In this document: positions 34,588 through 44,426 of the stretch, piece after piece
How positions within the stretch are numbered: the first letter of the stretch is position 1
How the letters are laid out: the number at the start of each line of letters is the position of its first letter
Source of the DNA: Streptomyces yangpuensis
GTDB lineage: Bacteria; Actinomycetota; Actinomycetes; Streptomycetales; Streptomycetaceae
Reading direction: 5' to 3'
DNA length: 64,000 nucleotides
Assembly: GCF_001005295.1 (NCBI RefSeq)
Contig: NZ_LBMK01000006.1
Location: 59,716 to 123,715, forward strand
Notes under the pieces: model-generated
The model's database searches: none
What the model saw: only the letters and a program-made list of their open reading frames with translations
Told to the model about the DNA's origin: nothing
Translations under genes and position numbers: made by a program

Positions 34588-36018
34588 TCAGCTGCGACGG
34601 TTGTTCTTGGCGTTGGGATCCTGCGCCGCCTTGTTCACCGCCGCCTGGGCCCGCTTGATCCACTCCTTCGGCTGAATCCGCTTGGCCATCAGCTCGTTGG
34701 ACGCGTCCTGGATCGCCGTGTCCATCTCGCTGTACCAGTCGGGATAAAGGTAGTTGAAGGTGTTCGATCCCGCCGCCTTGAGGGCGGCCACCGCCGACTG
34801 GGTGCCGGGACGCAGTTTCACGCCCGGGTCCACGCCGTCCTTGACCACGGTGAGTGAGTTGGCCTGCTGGGCGAAGATGGTCGACCATTCGCGGGACAGC
34901 ATCGAACGGATGAACTCCAGACCGCCGGGCTTGTTGGCGGCCTTCTCCGGGACGATGAAGGGCTCGCCCGCGCCGGCCCGGATGGCCTCGAAGGGCAGCT
35001 TGCTGTCGGCGAGCACCGGGACCGGCAGGAACTGCATGTCGAAGTCGTCCGGCGTCTGCTTGAGCTGCTCGTTCTCCAGCCAGGAGCCGGACGGGATGAA
35101 GGCGGCCTTGTACTGGTTCCAGGAGGTCTGGGACTCGGTGTGGGTCAGGCCGTTCGTGCCGGGCAGGAGCAGGTCCTTCTCGACCACCTCGTAGACCGCC
35201 TCGACGGCGGCGAGGGCGGCCGCGCTGCCCTCGAAGGCGTTCGGCTCCAGGTTGTCGATGGCATTCATGGCCTCCAGACCGCCCTTCTTGGCGATCAGGT
35301 CCATGATGACGACGTTGATGTAGTACGGGTACTTACCCTGGTGGGCGAGGCCGCCGAGGCCGGCCTCCTTGGCCTTGGCGCAGACCGCGAGGAACTCGTC
35401 CCAGGTCTTGGGCGGCGTCCAGCCTTTCTCCTTGAAGAGCTTCCCGGAGTACCAGAAGCCGTAAACGGTGTAGACGTAGTTCAGCGAGACGAACTTGCCG
35501 CCCTGCGTGCCCTGTTCGATGGTGCCCGCGATGAGCGTGTCGCGGACCTTCTTGGCCGGGTCGTCGAGGGAGGGTGCGTCCAGCACGGGGGTGAGGTCGG
35601 CGAGCTGGTTGCTCTTGAAGAGCACGTCCAGCTTGATCTTCTGGGCACCGGAGTTGTCGACGACGTCCGGCGGGTTGCCGCCGTTGAAGCGGGTCTGGAG
35701 CTTGCCGGTGATCTCCTGGGTGCCCAGGTGGGAGCTGGTGGTGCCCCACTTCTTGTCGAAGGCGGCCTCCCAGGCCTTCGCGTAGTCGTCGCCGAAGCCT
35801 CCCTTGAAGACGACAACATCCATCTTGCCCCCCTTCGAGACGCCGAAGGGGTTCTCCTTGGAGACGGCCGCCTTGTCGGGGCCCTTCGTCGTGTCCCCAC
35901 CGCCGGAGGCGCAGGCGGACAGGAAGCTCATCGTCGGCACGCTGATCAGTCCGAGCGCTGCGGAACGCTTGATCAGATCACGGCGGCCGAGGCCCTCACC
36001 AGTGGATCCCATGCTCAT
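34588..36018 (-). CDS. ngcE: N-acetylglucosamine/chitobiose-binding lipoprotein (NgcE type)
   Basis: This 476-residue extracellular solute-binding protein (family 1) has a twin-arginine signal (LGRRDLIKRSAALG) and lipobox LSAC, so it is exported folded by Tat and lipid-anchored. GGKMDVVVFKGGFGDDYAKAW and GIEFIRSMLS-like segments fit CUT1 binding proteins. ATG at 36016-36018 has GAAGG 7 nt upstream; ATG at 36012 with GAGGA is an equal alternative. A DasR-like site lies at 36151-36166. NgcE proteins bind GlcNAc and chitobiose; the ligand here is inferred. Confidence 0.8.
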   Translation of the reverse strand: MSMGSTGEGLGRRDLIKRSAALGLISVPTMSFLSACASGGGDTTKGPDKAAVSKENPFGVSKGGKMDVVVFKGGFGDDYAKAWEAAFDKKWGTTSSHLGTQEITGKLQTRFNGGNPPDVVDNSGAQKIKLDVLFKSNQLADLTPVLDAPSLDDPAKKVRDTLIAGTIEQGTQGGKFVSLNYVYTVYGFWYSGKLFKEKGWTPPKTWDEFLAVCAKAKEAGLGGLAHQGKYPYYINVVIMDLIAKKGGLEAMNAIDNLEPNAFEGSAAALAAVEAVYEVVEKDLLLPGTNGLTHTESQTSWNQYKAAFIPSGSWLENEQLKQTPDDFDMQFLPVPVLADSKLPFEAIRAGAGEPFIVPEKAANKPGGLEFIRSMLSREWSTIFAQQANSLTVVKDGVDPGVKLRPGTQSAVAALKAAGSNTFNYLYPDWYSEMDTAIQDASNELMAKRIQPKEWIKRAQAAVNKAAQDPNAKNNRRS

Positions 36019-36150
36019 GTCCTCGCCTTCGTCAGAAGTGTGAAGGAGGCCGGAAATCGCGGCAGTTACCGTGCATGCGGGCATCACCGCAGGTCCCCCG
36101 GCAGCCCCCGGCCCGGGGCCGCTCGTCACACAGTGGCGGCCCGGACGGGC

Positions 36151-36166
36151 ACAGGTATAGTCCACT
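36151..36166. promoter_or_regulatory. Candidate DasR (dre) site upstream of ngcE
   Basis: On the minus strand the 16-mer AGTGGACTATACCTGT matches the dre palindrome AGTGGTCTAGACCACT at 12 of 16 positions. It lies 133 bp upstream of ngcE. DasR is the GlcNAc-6-P-responsive GntR repressor of amino-sugar uptake in Streptomyces. Confidence 0.5.
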
Positions 36167-36263
36167 TCCGCTCGACTGAGCAAGATCGTGCACAAGGATC
36201 GTTCCCGGCTTTTCCGAGTTGAGACCTGTCCGTCATCCGGGACCGCCGCCGCGCAAAGCGACA

Positions 36264-36296
36264 AGGGCCGCACCCCCTCGTCGGGGGTACGGCCCT
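36264..36296 (-). terminator. Terminator of acnA
   Basis: Stem of 7 bp (AGGGCCG/CGGCCCT), one mismatch, 6 bp (ACCCCC/GGGGGT) and a 5-nt loop, 41 bp beyond the acnA stop. Confidence 0.6.
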
Positions 36297-36337
36297 ATGG
36301 TGCCGACAGACGGCGGATCGCTCCGCCTGGCGCGCCC

Positions 36338-39055
<2,718 letters not shown>

Positions 39056-39124
39056 GACAGTCTCCTTCATGCATGAATTCGCGCGTTTACCGCATCCTGC
39101 CGCCACGCCCCTTGGCCAATCCGC

Positions 39125-39143
39125 TAAGGTAAGGCTAAGTTAG
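39125..39143. promoter_or_regulatory. Iron-box-like site upstream of acnA
   Basis: TAAGGTAAGGCTAAGTTAG matches the 19-bp IdeR/DmdR consensus TTAGGTTAGGCTAACCTAA at 14 positions. It overlaps an inverted repeat GGTAAGG-N14-CCTTACC (39128-39155) and lies 70 bp upstream of acnA. Confidence 0.5.
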
Positions 39144-39187
39144 GTAGCCCTTACCAGCGGGGGCGGCTGCGGTACGCCTTCGGCAGA

Positions 39188-39205
39188 TATCTCGATGTCG
39201 AGATA
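39188..39205. promoter_or_regulatory. MarR-type palindrome upstream of acnA
   Basis: TATCTCGA-tg-TCGAGATA is a perfect 8+2+8 inverted repeat 133 bp upstream of acnA. In S. coelicolor the MarR/UrtR-type regulator TamR is reported to control aconitase and other TCA genes; this is a fitting site (inference). Confidence 0.5.
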
Positions 39206-39485
39206 ACTCTAGTACATGTCCGGCCGCGACGACGAGGCACGCACCCGCGCCCGGAGGGGCGGCGGGCCGGGAGGATGCTTTCGTATGCCCTCAAGCGCCG
39301 GCGGGAGCCGGCGGGCAGCAGGTCGCCGGTGCGGTGCGGCGCGCGGCAGCCCGCCCCGCCTTGAACGCGTTCAGGTCTTCTGTCGGGCTGGGCCGGCGCG
39401 GCGTAGGCGGGGGGCGGGGGCGACGTAGGCGGCGGGCGGCGTAGGTGGCGGGGCGGCTCGGAGCCCGGGGCTGCGTCGGCGCGGC
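39206..39485. other. Noncoding region between acnA promoter and dehalogenase gene
   Basis: No gene is supported in these 280 bp. It contains the 12-bp palindrome TGAACGCGTTCA (39362-39373) and three G-rich repeats of the form CGTAGGCGG(C/G)GGG beginning at 39401, 39423 and 39439. The opposite strand is open but reads as Pro/Arg-rich low complexity. Confidence 0.5.
39401..39455. repeat. G-rich direct repeats
   Basis: Three copies of an about 10-bp core (G/A)CGTAGG(C/T)GG followed by G runs, at 39401, 39423 and 39439. G runs on one strand make a quadruplex possible. Confidence 0.55.
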
Positions 39486-40349
39486 TCAGCCGGCGAGCCC
39501 GTGGCGGGCGGCCCAGGCGTTGACGGCGGCGGCGATCTCCTCGGGCCGGTCCTCCGGGCAGAGGTGCGCCGCGGCCCCGCAGTACTCGCTCTCCAGCGCC
39601 GAGATGTTCCGCTCGCACCAGGCGGCCGCCTCCGCGCCGACCATCAGGGCGGGCGAGCCGTCGAAGGTGAGCAGGAGCTTGGGCACCTCGGGGCTGCCGG
39701 CCAGCCAGGCGTCGTACCGCTCGACGACGGCGACGACGTCGGCCGGCTCTCCGCCGATCGGCAGCGAGCGGGCCCACTTCAGCATGGGCAGCCGGCTCTC
39801 GCGGGTGGGGTACGGGGCGCCGTAGACCGCGCGGTCCGCCTCGGCCATCGGGGTGAGCACGGTCTGCAGGATGCTGTCCTCGATGAAGATGTTCCGGTCG
39901 AGGACCATTTCCTCCCCGACTCCGGGGGTGCGTATCGCCTCGAACCGGGCACGCGCGGCGGGCGGGTACTCGCCCCACCCCATCGGGCGCACGATCGTCT
40001 CCATGAAGGCGATCCCGCGCACCCGCCCGGGGTGGCGGGCGGCCCGGTCGAAGGCGAGCGCGCCGCCCCAGTCCTGACCGACCAGCACCGCCTCGTCGAG
40101 CCCGAGTGCGTCGAACCACGCGTCCAGGTAGCGGGCGTGGTCGGCGAAGGCGTACTCCCCGCCCGGCTTGCCGGACCGGCCCATGCCGATGAGGTCGGGG
40201 GCCAGGACCCGGACCGGACCCTCGATCCGGGGCAGCACGTGCCGCCAGAGATGGGAGGAGGTGGGATTGCCGTGCAGGAAGACGAAGGGCGTGCCCTCGC
40301 CCCGGTCCTCGTAGTACATCGTCGAGTCGAGTACGTCGATCGTGGCCAT
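39486..40349 (-). CDS. Haloalkane dehalogenase (alpha/beta hydrolase, HLD-II type)
   Basis: This 287-residue cytosolic enzyme hydrolyses carbon-halogen bonds. Nucleophile D93 and halide-binding W94 lie in VGQDWGG, the second halide-stabilising residue N28 in LHGNPTSS, the acid E117 in FMETIVRPMGW and base H262 in AAHLCPEDRPEEI, the HLD-II (LinB/DhaA-like) arrangement with all five residues kept. The physiological substrate is unknown. The gene is divergent from a MarR regulator with two operators between them, so expression is probably ligand-induced. Confidence 0.88.
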   Translation of the reverse strand: MATIDVLDSTMYYEDRGEGTPFVFLHGNPTSSHLWRHVLPRIEGPVRVLAPDLIGMGRSGKPGGEYAFADHARYLDAWFDALGLDEAVLVGQDWGGALAFDRAARHPGRVRGIAFMETIVRPMGWGEYPPAARARFEAIRTPGVGEEMVLDRNIFIEDSILQTVLTPMAEADRAVYGAPYPTRESRLPMLKWARSLPIGGEPADVVAVVERYDAWLAGSPEVPKLLLTFDGSPALMVGAEAAAWCERNISALESEYCGAAAHLCPEDRPEEIAAAVNAWAARHGLAG

Positions 40350-40378
40350 GGGAGACCCTCTCCATAATCGTTCGCGTG

Positions 40379-40426
40379 ACTAACGTTAGTGCCACAAACG
40401 AAACTATATCGTTAGTGACACCAACG
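40379..40426. promoter_or_regulatory. Two 17-bp MarR operators
   Basis: The motif CGTTAGTG-n-CACnAACG occurs twice, at 40384-40400 and 40410-40426, 26 bp apart centre to centre, in the 97-bp divergent gap. The left copy is overlapped by the perfect palindrome ACTAACGTTAGT (40379-40390). Confidence 0.65.
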
Positions 40427-40434
40427 CAAGCGCG

Positions 40435-40440
40435 TAGCAT
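40435..40440 (+). promoter_or_regulatory. -10 box of likely leaderless marR transcript
   Basis: TAGCAT occupies exactly -12 to -7 from the ATG at 40447, directly next to the second operator, so the regulator would repress itself. Confidence 0.5.
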
Positions 40441-40446
40441 CACCCC

Positions 40447-40935
40447 ATGACCACGGGAGAGAACGGGGGCGCGGCCGTCCCCGCGCGACTGCGCGAACTG
40501 CCCAGCCGGCTGCTGGGACAGGCGTCCACCCACGCACAGCGCCTGGTGACCGAGGCCCTGGGCCGGGCAGATGCCCATAAATGGCACTATGCGGCTCTGG
40601 TCGCCCTGGAGGAGTCCGGCCCGGCGAGCCAGGCCGCACTGAGCGACCGCACCGGCATCCACCGCAGCGACCTGGTCGCCGTCATCAACGAACTCGCCGC
40701 GCGCGAACTGGTCGAGCGCGCCCCCGATCCCGGGGACCGCCGGCGCAACGTCATCACCCTCACCCCGCTCGGCCGGCGGCGGCTGCGCCGGCTGGAGCAG
40801 CTCCTCGACGCGGCCCAGGGCGAACTCCTGACCCCCCTGTCGGCGGCGGAGCGCGAGCAGCTCACCCGCCTCCTGGGGCGGATCGTCGAGCATCACGCAC
40901 ACGGCGGCCCCGCCATGGGATCTGACGGTCAGTAA
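40447..40935 (+). CDS. MarR-family transcriptional regulator
   Basis: This 162-residue winged-helix protein has the MarR recognition region SQAALSDRTGIHRSDLVAVINELAAREL and wing DPGDRRRNVITLTPLGRRRL. It is divergent from the haloalkane dehalogenase and is the obvious ligand for the paired operators between them. The N-terminal helix LLGQASTHAQRLVTEALG forms the dimer interface. The effector, perhaps a halogenated or phenolic compound, cannot be read from the sequence. Confidence 0.85.
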   Translation: MTTGENGGAAVPARLRELPSRLLGQASTHAQRLVTEALGRADAHKWHYAALVALEESGPASQAALSDRTGIHRSDLVAVINELAARELVERAPDPGDRRRNVITLTPLGRRRLRRLEQLLDAAQGELLTPLSAAEREQLTRLLGRIVEHHAHGGPAMGSDGQ

Positions 40936-41020
40936 CCCTCGGGGCGGTACCGACCCACCCGACCCACCCAGCCCGACACGCCGGGCGACACACCCGTCCG
41001 CCACACCCGACGCAGGAGTC

Positions 41021-41041
41021 ATCTCATATGTGAGATACGGT
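41021..41041 (+). promoter_or_regulatory. Operator and -10 box of XRE-MurA gene
   Basis: ATCTCA-N4-TGAGAT (41021-41036) abuts TACGGT (41036-41041), which is exactly -12 to -7 from the ATG at 41048. The layout suggests a leaderless mRNA repressed by the protein's own HTH domain. Confidence 0.45.
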
Positions 41042-41047
41042 GCCCCC

Positions 41048-42577
41048 ATGGCAGACGACTACCTCGTACGCATCGGCAAGCTCATCCGTGACGCCCGGCA
41101 ACACCGGGGCTGGACACAGAGTCAGCTCGCCGAAGCCCTCGGCACCAGCCAGAGCGCAGTGAACCGGATCGAGCGCGGCAACCAGAACATCAGCCTTGAG
41201 ATGATCGCCCGAATCGGTGAAGCTCTCGACAGCGAGATCGTCTCCCTCGGCTATGCCGGCCCGATGCACCTGCGCGTAGTCGGCGGCCGACGCCTCTCCG
41301 GCGCCATCGACGTCAAGACGAGCAAGAACGCGTGCGTCGCCCTGCTCTGCGCCTCGCTGCTCAACAAGGGCCGTACCGTGCTGCGCCGGGTGGCCCGCAT
41401 CGAGGAGGTCTACCGCCTCCTGGAGGTCCTGAACTCCATCGGCGTCCGCAGCCGCTGGATCAACGACGGCGTGGACCTGGAGCTGGTCCCGCCGGCCCGC
41501 CTCGACATGGAGGCCATGGACGCGGACGCGGCCCGCCGGACCCGGAGCATCATCATGTTCCTGGGCCCCCTGCTGCACCGGATGGAGACCTTCCGTCTGC
41601 CGTACGCCGGCGGCTGCGACCTCGGCACCCGCACCATCGAGCCGCACATGATCGCCCTGCGCCGCTTCGGCCTGGACATCACCGCGACCGAGGGCATCTA
41701 CCACGCGAAGGTCGCGACCGGGGTCTCCCCCGACCGCCCGATCGTGCTGACCGAGCGCGGGGACACCGTCACCGAGAACGCGCTGCTGGCGGCCGCCCGG
41801 CACGACGGCGTGACCGTCATCCGCAACGCCTCCTCCAACTACATGGTCCAGGACCTGTGTTTCTTCCTGGAGGCGCTGGGCGTCAAGGTCGAGGGCGTCG
41901 GCACCACCACGCTCACCGTCCACGGCGTACCGAACATCGACGTGGACGTCGACTACTCCCCCTCCGAGGACCCGGTCGAGGCGATGAGCCTGCTCGCCGC
42001 CGCGGTCGTCACGGAGTCGGAGCTGACGATCCGCCGGGTCCCGATCGAGTTCATGGAGATCGAGCTCGCGGTCCTGGAGGAGATGGGCCTCGACCACGAC
42101 CGCTCGGCGGAGTACACGGCGGACAACGGCCGCACCCGGCTCGTCGACCTCACGGTCCGCCCCTCGAAACTCGAGGCGCCGATCGACAAGATCCACCCGA
42201 TGCCCTTCCCGGGGCTGAACATCGACAACGTCCCCTTCTTCGCGGCCATCGCCGCCGTCGCCCAGGGCCAGACCCTGATCCACGACTGGGTGTACGACAA
42301 CCGCGCCATCTACCTGACGGACCTGAACCGCCTGGGCGGCCGCCTCCAGCTGCTGGACCCCCACCGCGTCCTGGTCGAGGGGCCCACCCGCTGGCGCGCG
42401 GCGGAGATGATGTGCCCGCCGGCCCTCCGCCCGGCGGTGGTCGTCCTCCTGGCGATGATGGCGGCCGAGGGCACCTCGGTGCTGCGCAACGTCTACGTCA
42501 TCAACCGCGGCTACGAGGAACTGGCCGAGCGCCTCAACTCGGTGGGCGCCCAGATCGAGATCTTCCGCGACATCTGA
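41048..42577 (+). CDS. XRE helix-turn-helix fused to MurA-like enolpyruvyl transferase
   Basis: Residues 5-65 form an XRE domain (LAEALGTSQSAVNRIERGNQNIS) and 75-505 a UDP-GlcNAc 1-carboxyvinyltransferase domain. The catalytic-loop Cys C190 is kept in AGGCDLGTRTIEPH, and the substrate Lys/Asn in TSKNACVALLC. The TxFPTD aspartate region reads PFPGLNIDNVPF, altered but with Asp. MurA makes the first committed peptidoglycan precursor; this is a second-type paralogue, syntenic with a murA-like gene beside S. coelicolor aconitase. A GTG at 41030 (six extra residues) overlaps the palindrome, so ATG 41048 is preferred. It may be a regulator that senses UDP-GlcNAc. Confidence 0.82.
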   Translation: MADDYLVRIGKLIRDARQHRGWTQSQLAEALGTSQSAVNRIERGNQNISLEMIARIGEALDSEIVSLGYAGPMHLRVVGGRRLSGAIDVKTSKNACVALLCASLLNKGRTVLRRVARIEEVYRLLEVLNSIGVRSRWINDGVDLELVPPARLDMEAMDADAARRTRSIIMFLGPLLHRMETFRLPYAGGCDLGTRTIEPHMIALRRFGLDITATEGIYHAKVATGVSPDRPIVLTERGDTVTENALLAAARHDGVTVIRNASSNYMVQDLCFFLEALGVKVEGVGTTTLTVHGVPNIDVDVDYSPSEDPVEAMSLLAAAVVTESELTIRRVPIEFMEIELAVLEEMGLDHDRSAEYTADNGRTRLVDLTVRPSKLEAPIDKIHPMPFPGLNIDNVPFFAAIAAVAQGQTLIHDWVYDNRAIYLTDLNRLGGRLQLLDPHRVLVEGPTRWRAAEMMCPPALRPAVVVLLAMMAAEGTSVLRNVYVINRGYEELAERLNSVGAQIEIFRDI

Positions 42578-42584
42578 TCGGCGG

Positions 42585-42620
42585 GGTGTCGTGCCCTTTG
42601 GCGGCACGGGGCACGACACC
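42585..42620 (+). terminator. Terminator of XRE-murA gene
   Basis: Perfect 12-bp stem GGTGTCGTGCCC / GGGCACGACACC with a 12-nt loop, 8 bp after the stop. Confidence 0.7.
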
Positions 42621-42746
42621 TCAACATGCCAGCACCAGATCGCGATCCGCGACAGCAAGGACCCGCAGGGAGCGGCGCTGCTCATCGCGCCGAGCTCGTT
42701 CGCGGCGATCGTCGAGGGCGTGCGCAGTGGACAGCTCGGCTCGTGA
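42621..42746 (+). pseudogene. DUF397 domain remnant
   Basis: The frame reads STCQHQIAIRDSKDPQGAAL and then LIAPSSFAAIVEGVRSGQLGS before TGA at 42744-42746. IRDSKDPQG and the C-terminal helix are the second half of DUF397, a small Streptomyces protein usually encoded beside an XRE regulator. The first half and any start codon are missing: the homology begins right at the edge of the preceding terminator. It is a decayed fragment, probably left by a deletion. Confidence 0.7.
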
Positions 42747-42790
42747 GACGGCGCATACCAGTTATGCAGGACCAGGTCTGAGCAGCTCAT

Positions 42791-42832
42791 GACGCACATG
42801 GCTCTCCTCCCGTCCGGAGAGCCATGTGCGTC
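42791..42832. terminator. 17-bp perfect hairpin
   Basis: Arms 42791-42807 and 42816-42832 (GACGCACATGGCTCTCC and its complement) with an 8-nt loop. It lies between the DUF397 remnant and the convergent gene at 42893 and can terminate both. Confidence 0.65.
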
Positions 42833-42892
42833 GTTCCCTCGTACTCCGTACTCGGTGGCCGACACCGACCCCCGGTGTCGGGCACCGGGACG

Positions 42893-43180
42893 TCAGACCG
42901 CGTCGCGAGCCACGACTTCGAAACCGAGGTCGCCCAACAGCTTGGCGGCGTGGTTCTTGCCGCCGGAGAACTCGTCACTCCCCAACGGCTCGAGGCCGGG
43001 GAGGTGGCCGTGCGCCGCCCCCACGATGGCCTTGGAGTCGTACTCCTTGCCATCGATCAAGAGCACGTAGCTGCGAGCGGGGCCGAACCGGTACTTCTCC
43101 AGGAACGCATCCCGGCCCCGCCGGTCGTACTCCTCGACGGCCTGCAGAACCGCGGATCGGGTGATGTCATTCAGCGCCAT
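42893..43180 (-). CDS. Orphan ScoMcrA-type N-terminal domain protein
   Basis: This 95-residue protein reads MALNDITRSAVLQAVEEYDR, FLEKYRFGPARSYVLLIDGK, YDSKAIVGAAHGH and FSGGKNHAAKLLGDLGFEV. This is the N-terminal head domain found in ScoMcrA, the S. coelicolor nuclease that cuts phosphorothioated or methylated DNA. In that enzyme it is followed by DNA-recognition and HNH domains; here the ORF stops after the head domain and no HNH sequence follows. It may be a truncated nuclease or an independent small DNA-binding protein. ATG at 43178-43180; the longer open frame upstream has no homologous sequence. Confidence 0.65.
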   Translation of the reverse strand: MALNDITRSAVLQAVEEYDRRGRDAFLEKYRFGPARSYVLLIDGKEYDSKAIVGAAHGHLPGLEPLGSDEFSGGKNHAAKLLGDLGFEVVARDAV

Positions 43181-43236
43181 GTCGCGAAATCTAGGCGAAG
43201 CCTCCGACAGCCGCCAGACACCGCCGCCCGGCGCCC

Positions 43237-43353
43237 TCAGACGGGGACGTCGCGGGTCGTGCTTCCGGTGAGCACGGCGAGCTCGGCCTCGTCGTGCAGG
43301 GCGCCCGCAGGTGCGCCGGGCCTGGTCGGCCACGAGGCCTCCAGGCGGGGCAT
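43237..43353 (-). other. Possible 38-residue ORF, unrecognised
   Basis: ATG at 43351-43353 with GGAAAGG 1 nt upstream opens 38 codons (MPRLEASWPTRPGAPAGA...TGSTTRDVPV) to TGA at 43237. Nothing in it is recognised and the SD spacing is poor. It may be a remnant, like others in this patch. Confidence 0.2.
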
Positions 43354-43436
43354 CCTTTCCGTTCTCCCGCAGGCCCGGCCCGATGACACTACGATTCGAG
43401 GGTTGCGAGCACCGTGATCCGATGGGGAGAAATTCG

Positions 43437-44426
43437 ATGGTCCTTCCTCTGGTTCCGCTTGTCCTGATGGGCGTCGGGGTCGTCAGCGGTGCGAGCGGTG
43501 CGGCCCTTGGACTCAAGGGTGGCTACGACATCAAGCAGGCCAACAGCCGTATCCGGAAGGCCGGAGAGCGCTACGATGAGGAACGTCACAAGCTCGAGGC
43601 GCACGAGCTGGTCACGAACGAGAAGCTGAAGGCACTCGGCACCCGCCAGGAGCACGCCTTCCACGTGGTCGTCGAGCGCATGGCCGACTTCCTGCGGCGC
43701 CACGAGAAGCAGGTGTCGGAGAGCGAGAAGCTCTTGGTGGACGGACTCGACTCGACGACCGGACAGGTCAAGCTCGATCGGAGTCTTGGGCAGGACGCCG
43801 TCTCCTGGATGCGCGGGATCGTACGGGCCGCGGTGACGGGGGTCGGGATCAACACCGGGGTCACCGCCGCGGTCACCACGCTCGCCACCGCGAGTACCGG
43901 TACCGCCATCTCGAGCCTGTCCGGAGTGGCCATGACGAACGCGACTCTGGCCGCACTCGGTGGTGGCAGCCTTGCGTCGGGCGGCGGCGGAATGGCGGTC
44001 GGAGCCGCTGCCCTCAACTTCGTCACGGTAGGGCCCGCGATCCTCGTGAGCGGCCTCGTGGTCGCCGGGCAGGGCGAGAAGGCAAAGACCAAAGCTCGCG
44101 AGAACGAGGCCCAGGTCAACGTCGCCATCGCCGAGATGCAGGCGACGAAGGTGAAGTTCGACGCGATCACCGTGCGGGCCGAGGAACTGGAGATGGTGCT
44201 CGACCAGCTTGTCGTGCGAGCGACATCCGCCCTCGACCTGCTCGAGTCCGAGCCGTTCGACCCCGCGAACCACGCGGGTCCGTTCCGGCAGGCGCTGACG
44301 CTGACCATGGCCGTTCGCGACGTTGCGTCGACCCAAGTCGTCGACGAATCCGGAGAACTGAACCAGGAGACGGCTGGCTTCAAGATGAGGTACCGAACCC
44401 TGATCAAGGAGGCCGTGGATGTCTGA
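43437..44426 (+). CDS. Unknown helical protein with glycine-rich membrane hairpin
   Basis: This 329-residue protein begins with a hydrophobic glycine-zipper-like segment (VPLVLMGVGVVSGASGAALG, residues 6-25). A long charged helical region (about 30-125), a 75-residue Gly/Ala/Thr/Val-rich hydrophobic stretch (about 130-215, TATLAALGGGSLASGGGGMA-like), and a second charged helical region (220-300) follow. Helix-hydrophobic hairpin-helix is the layout of some alpha-helical pore-forming proteins and membrane-remodelling effectors. I do not recognise a named family. ATG at 43437 has GGGGAG 7 nt upstream. The next gene overlaps by 8 nt. GC is visibly lower than in flanking genes. Confidence 0.6.
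   Translation: MVLPLVPLVLMGVGVVSGASGAALGLKGGYDIKQANSRIRKAGERYDEERHKLEAHELVTNEKLKALGTRQEHAFHVVVERMADFLRRHEKQVSESEKLLVDGLDSTTGQVKLDRSLGQDAVSWMRGIVRAAVTGVGINTGVTAAVTTLATASTGTAISSLSGVAMTNATLAALGGGSLASGGGGMAVGAAALNFVTVGPAILVSGLVVAGQGEKAKTKARENEAQVNVAIAEMQATKVKFDAITVRAEELEMVLDQLVVRATSALDLLESEPFDPANHAGPFRQALTLTMAVRDVASTQVVDESGELNQETAGFKMRYRTLIKEAVDV

Noticed and set aside
39151..41049. A 632-codon open frame on the minus strand across the dehalogenase and its flanks
   Set aside because: It is the out-of-frame shadow of the haloalkane dehalogenase, and its ends read as Pro/Arg-rich low complexity. High GC keeps antisense frames open.
43237..43353. A 38-codon minus-strand ORF in the accessory patch
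   Set aside because: Listed only as a low-confidence feature: Shine-Dalgarno spacing is 1 nt and no family is recognised.
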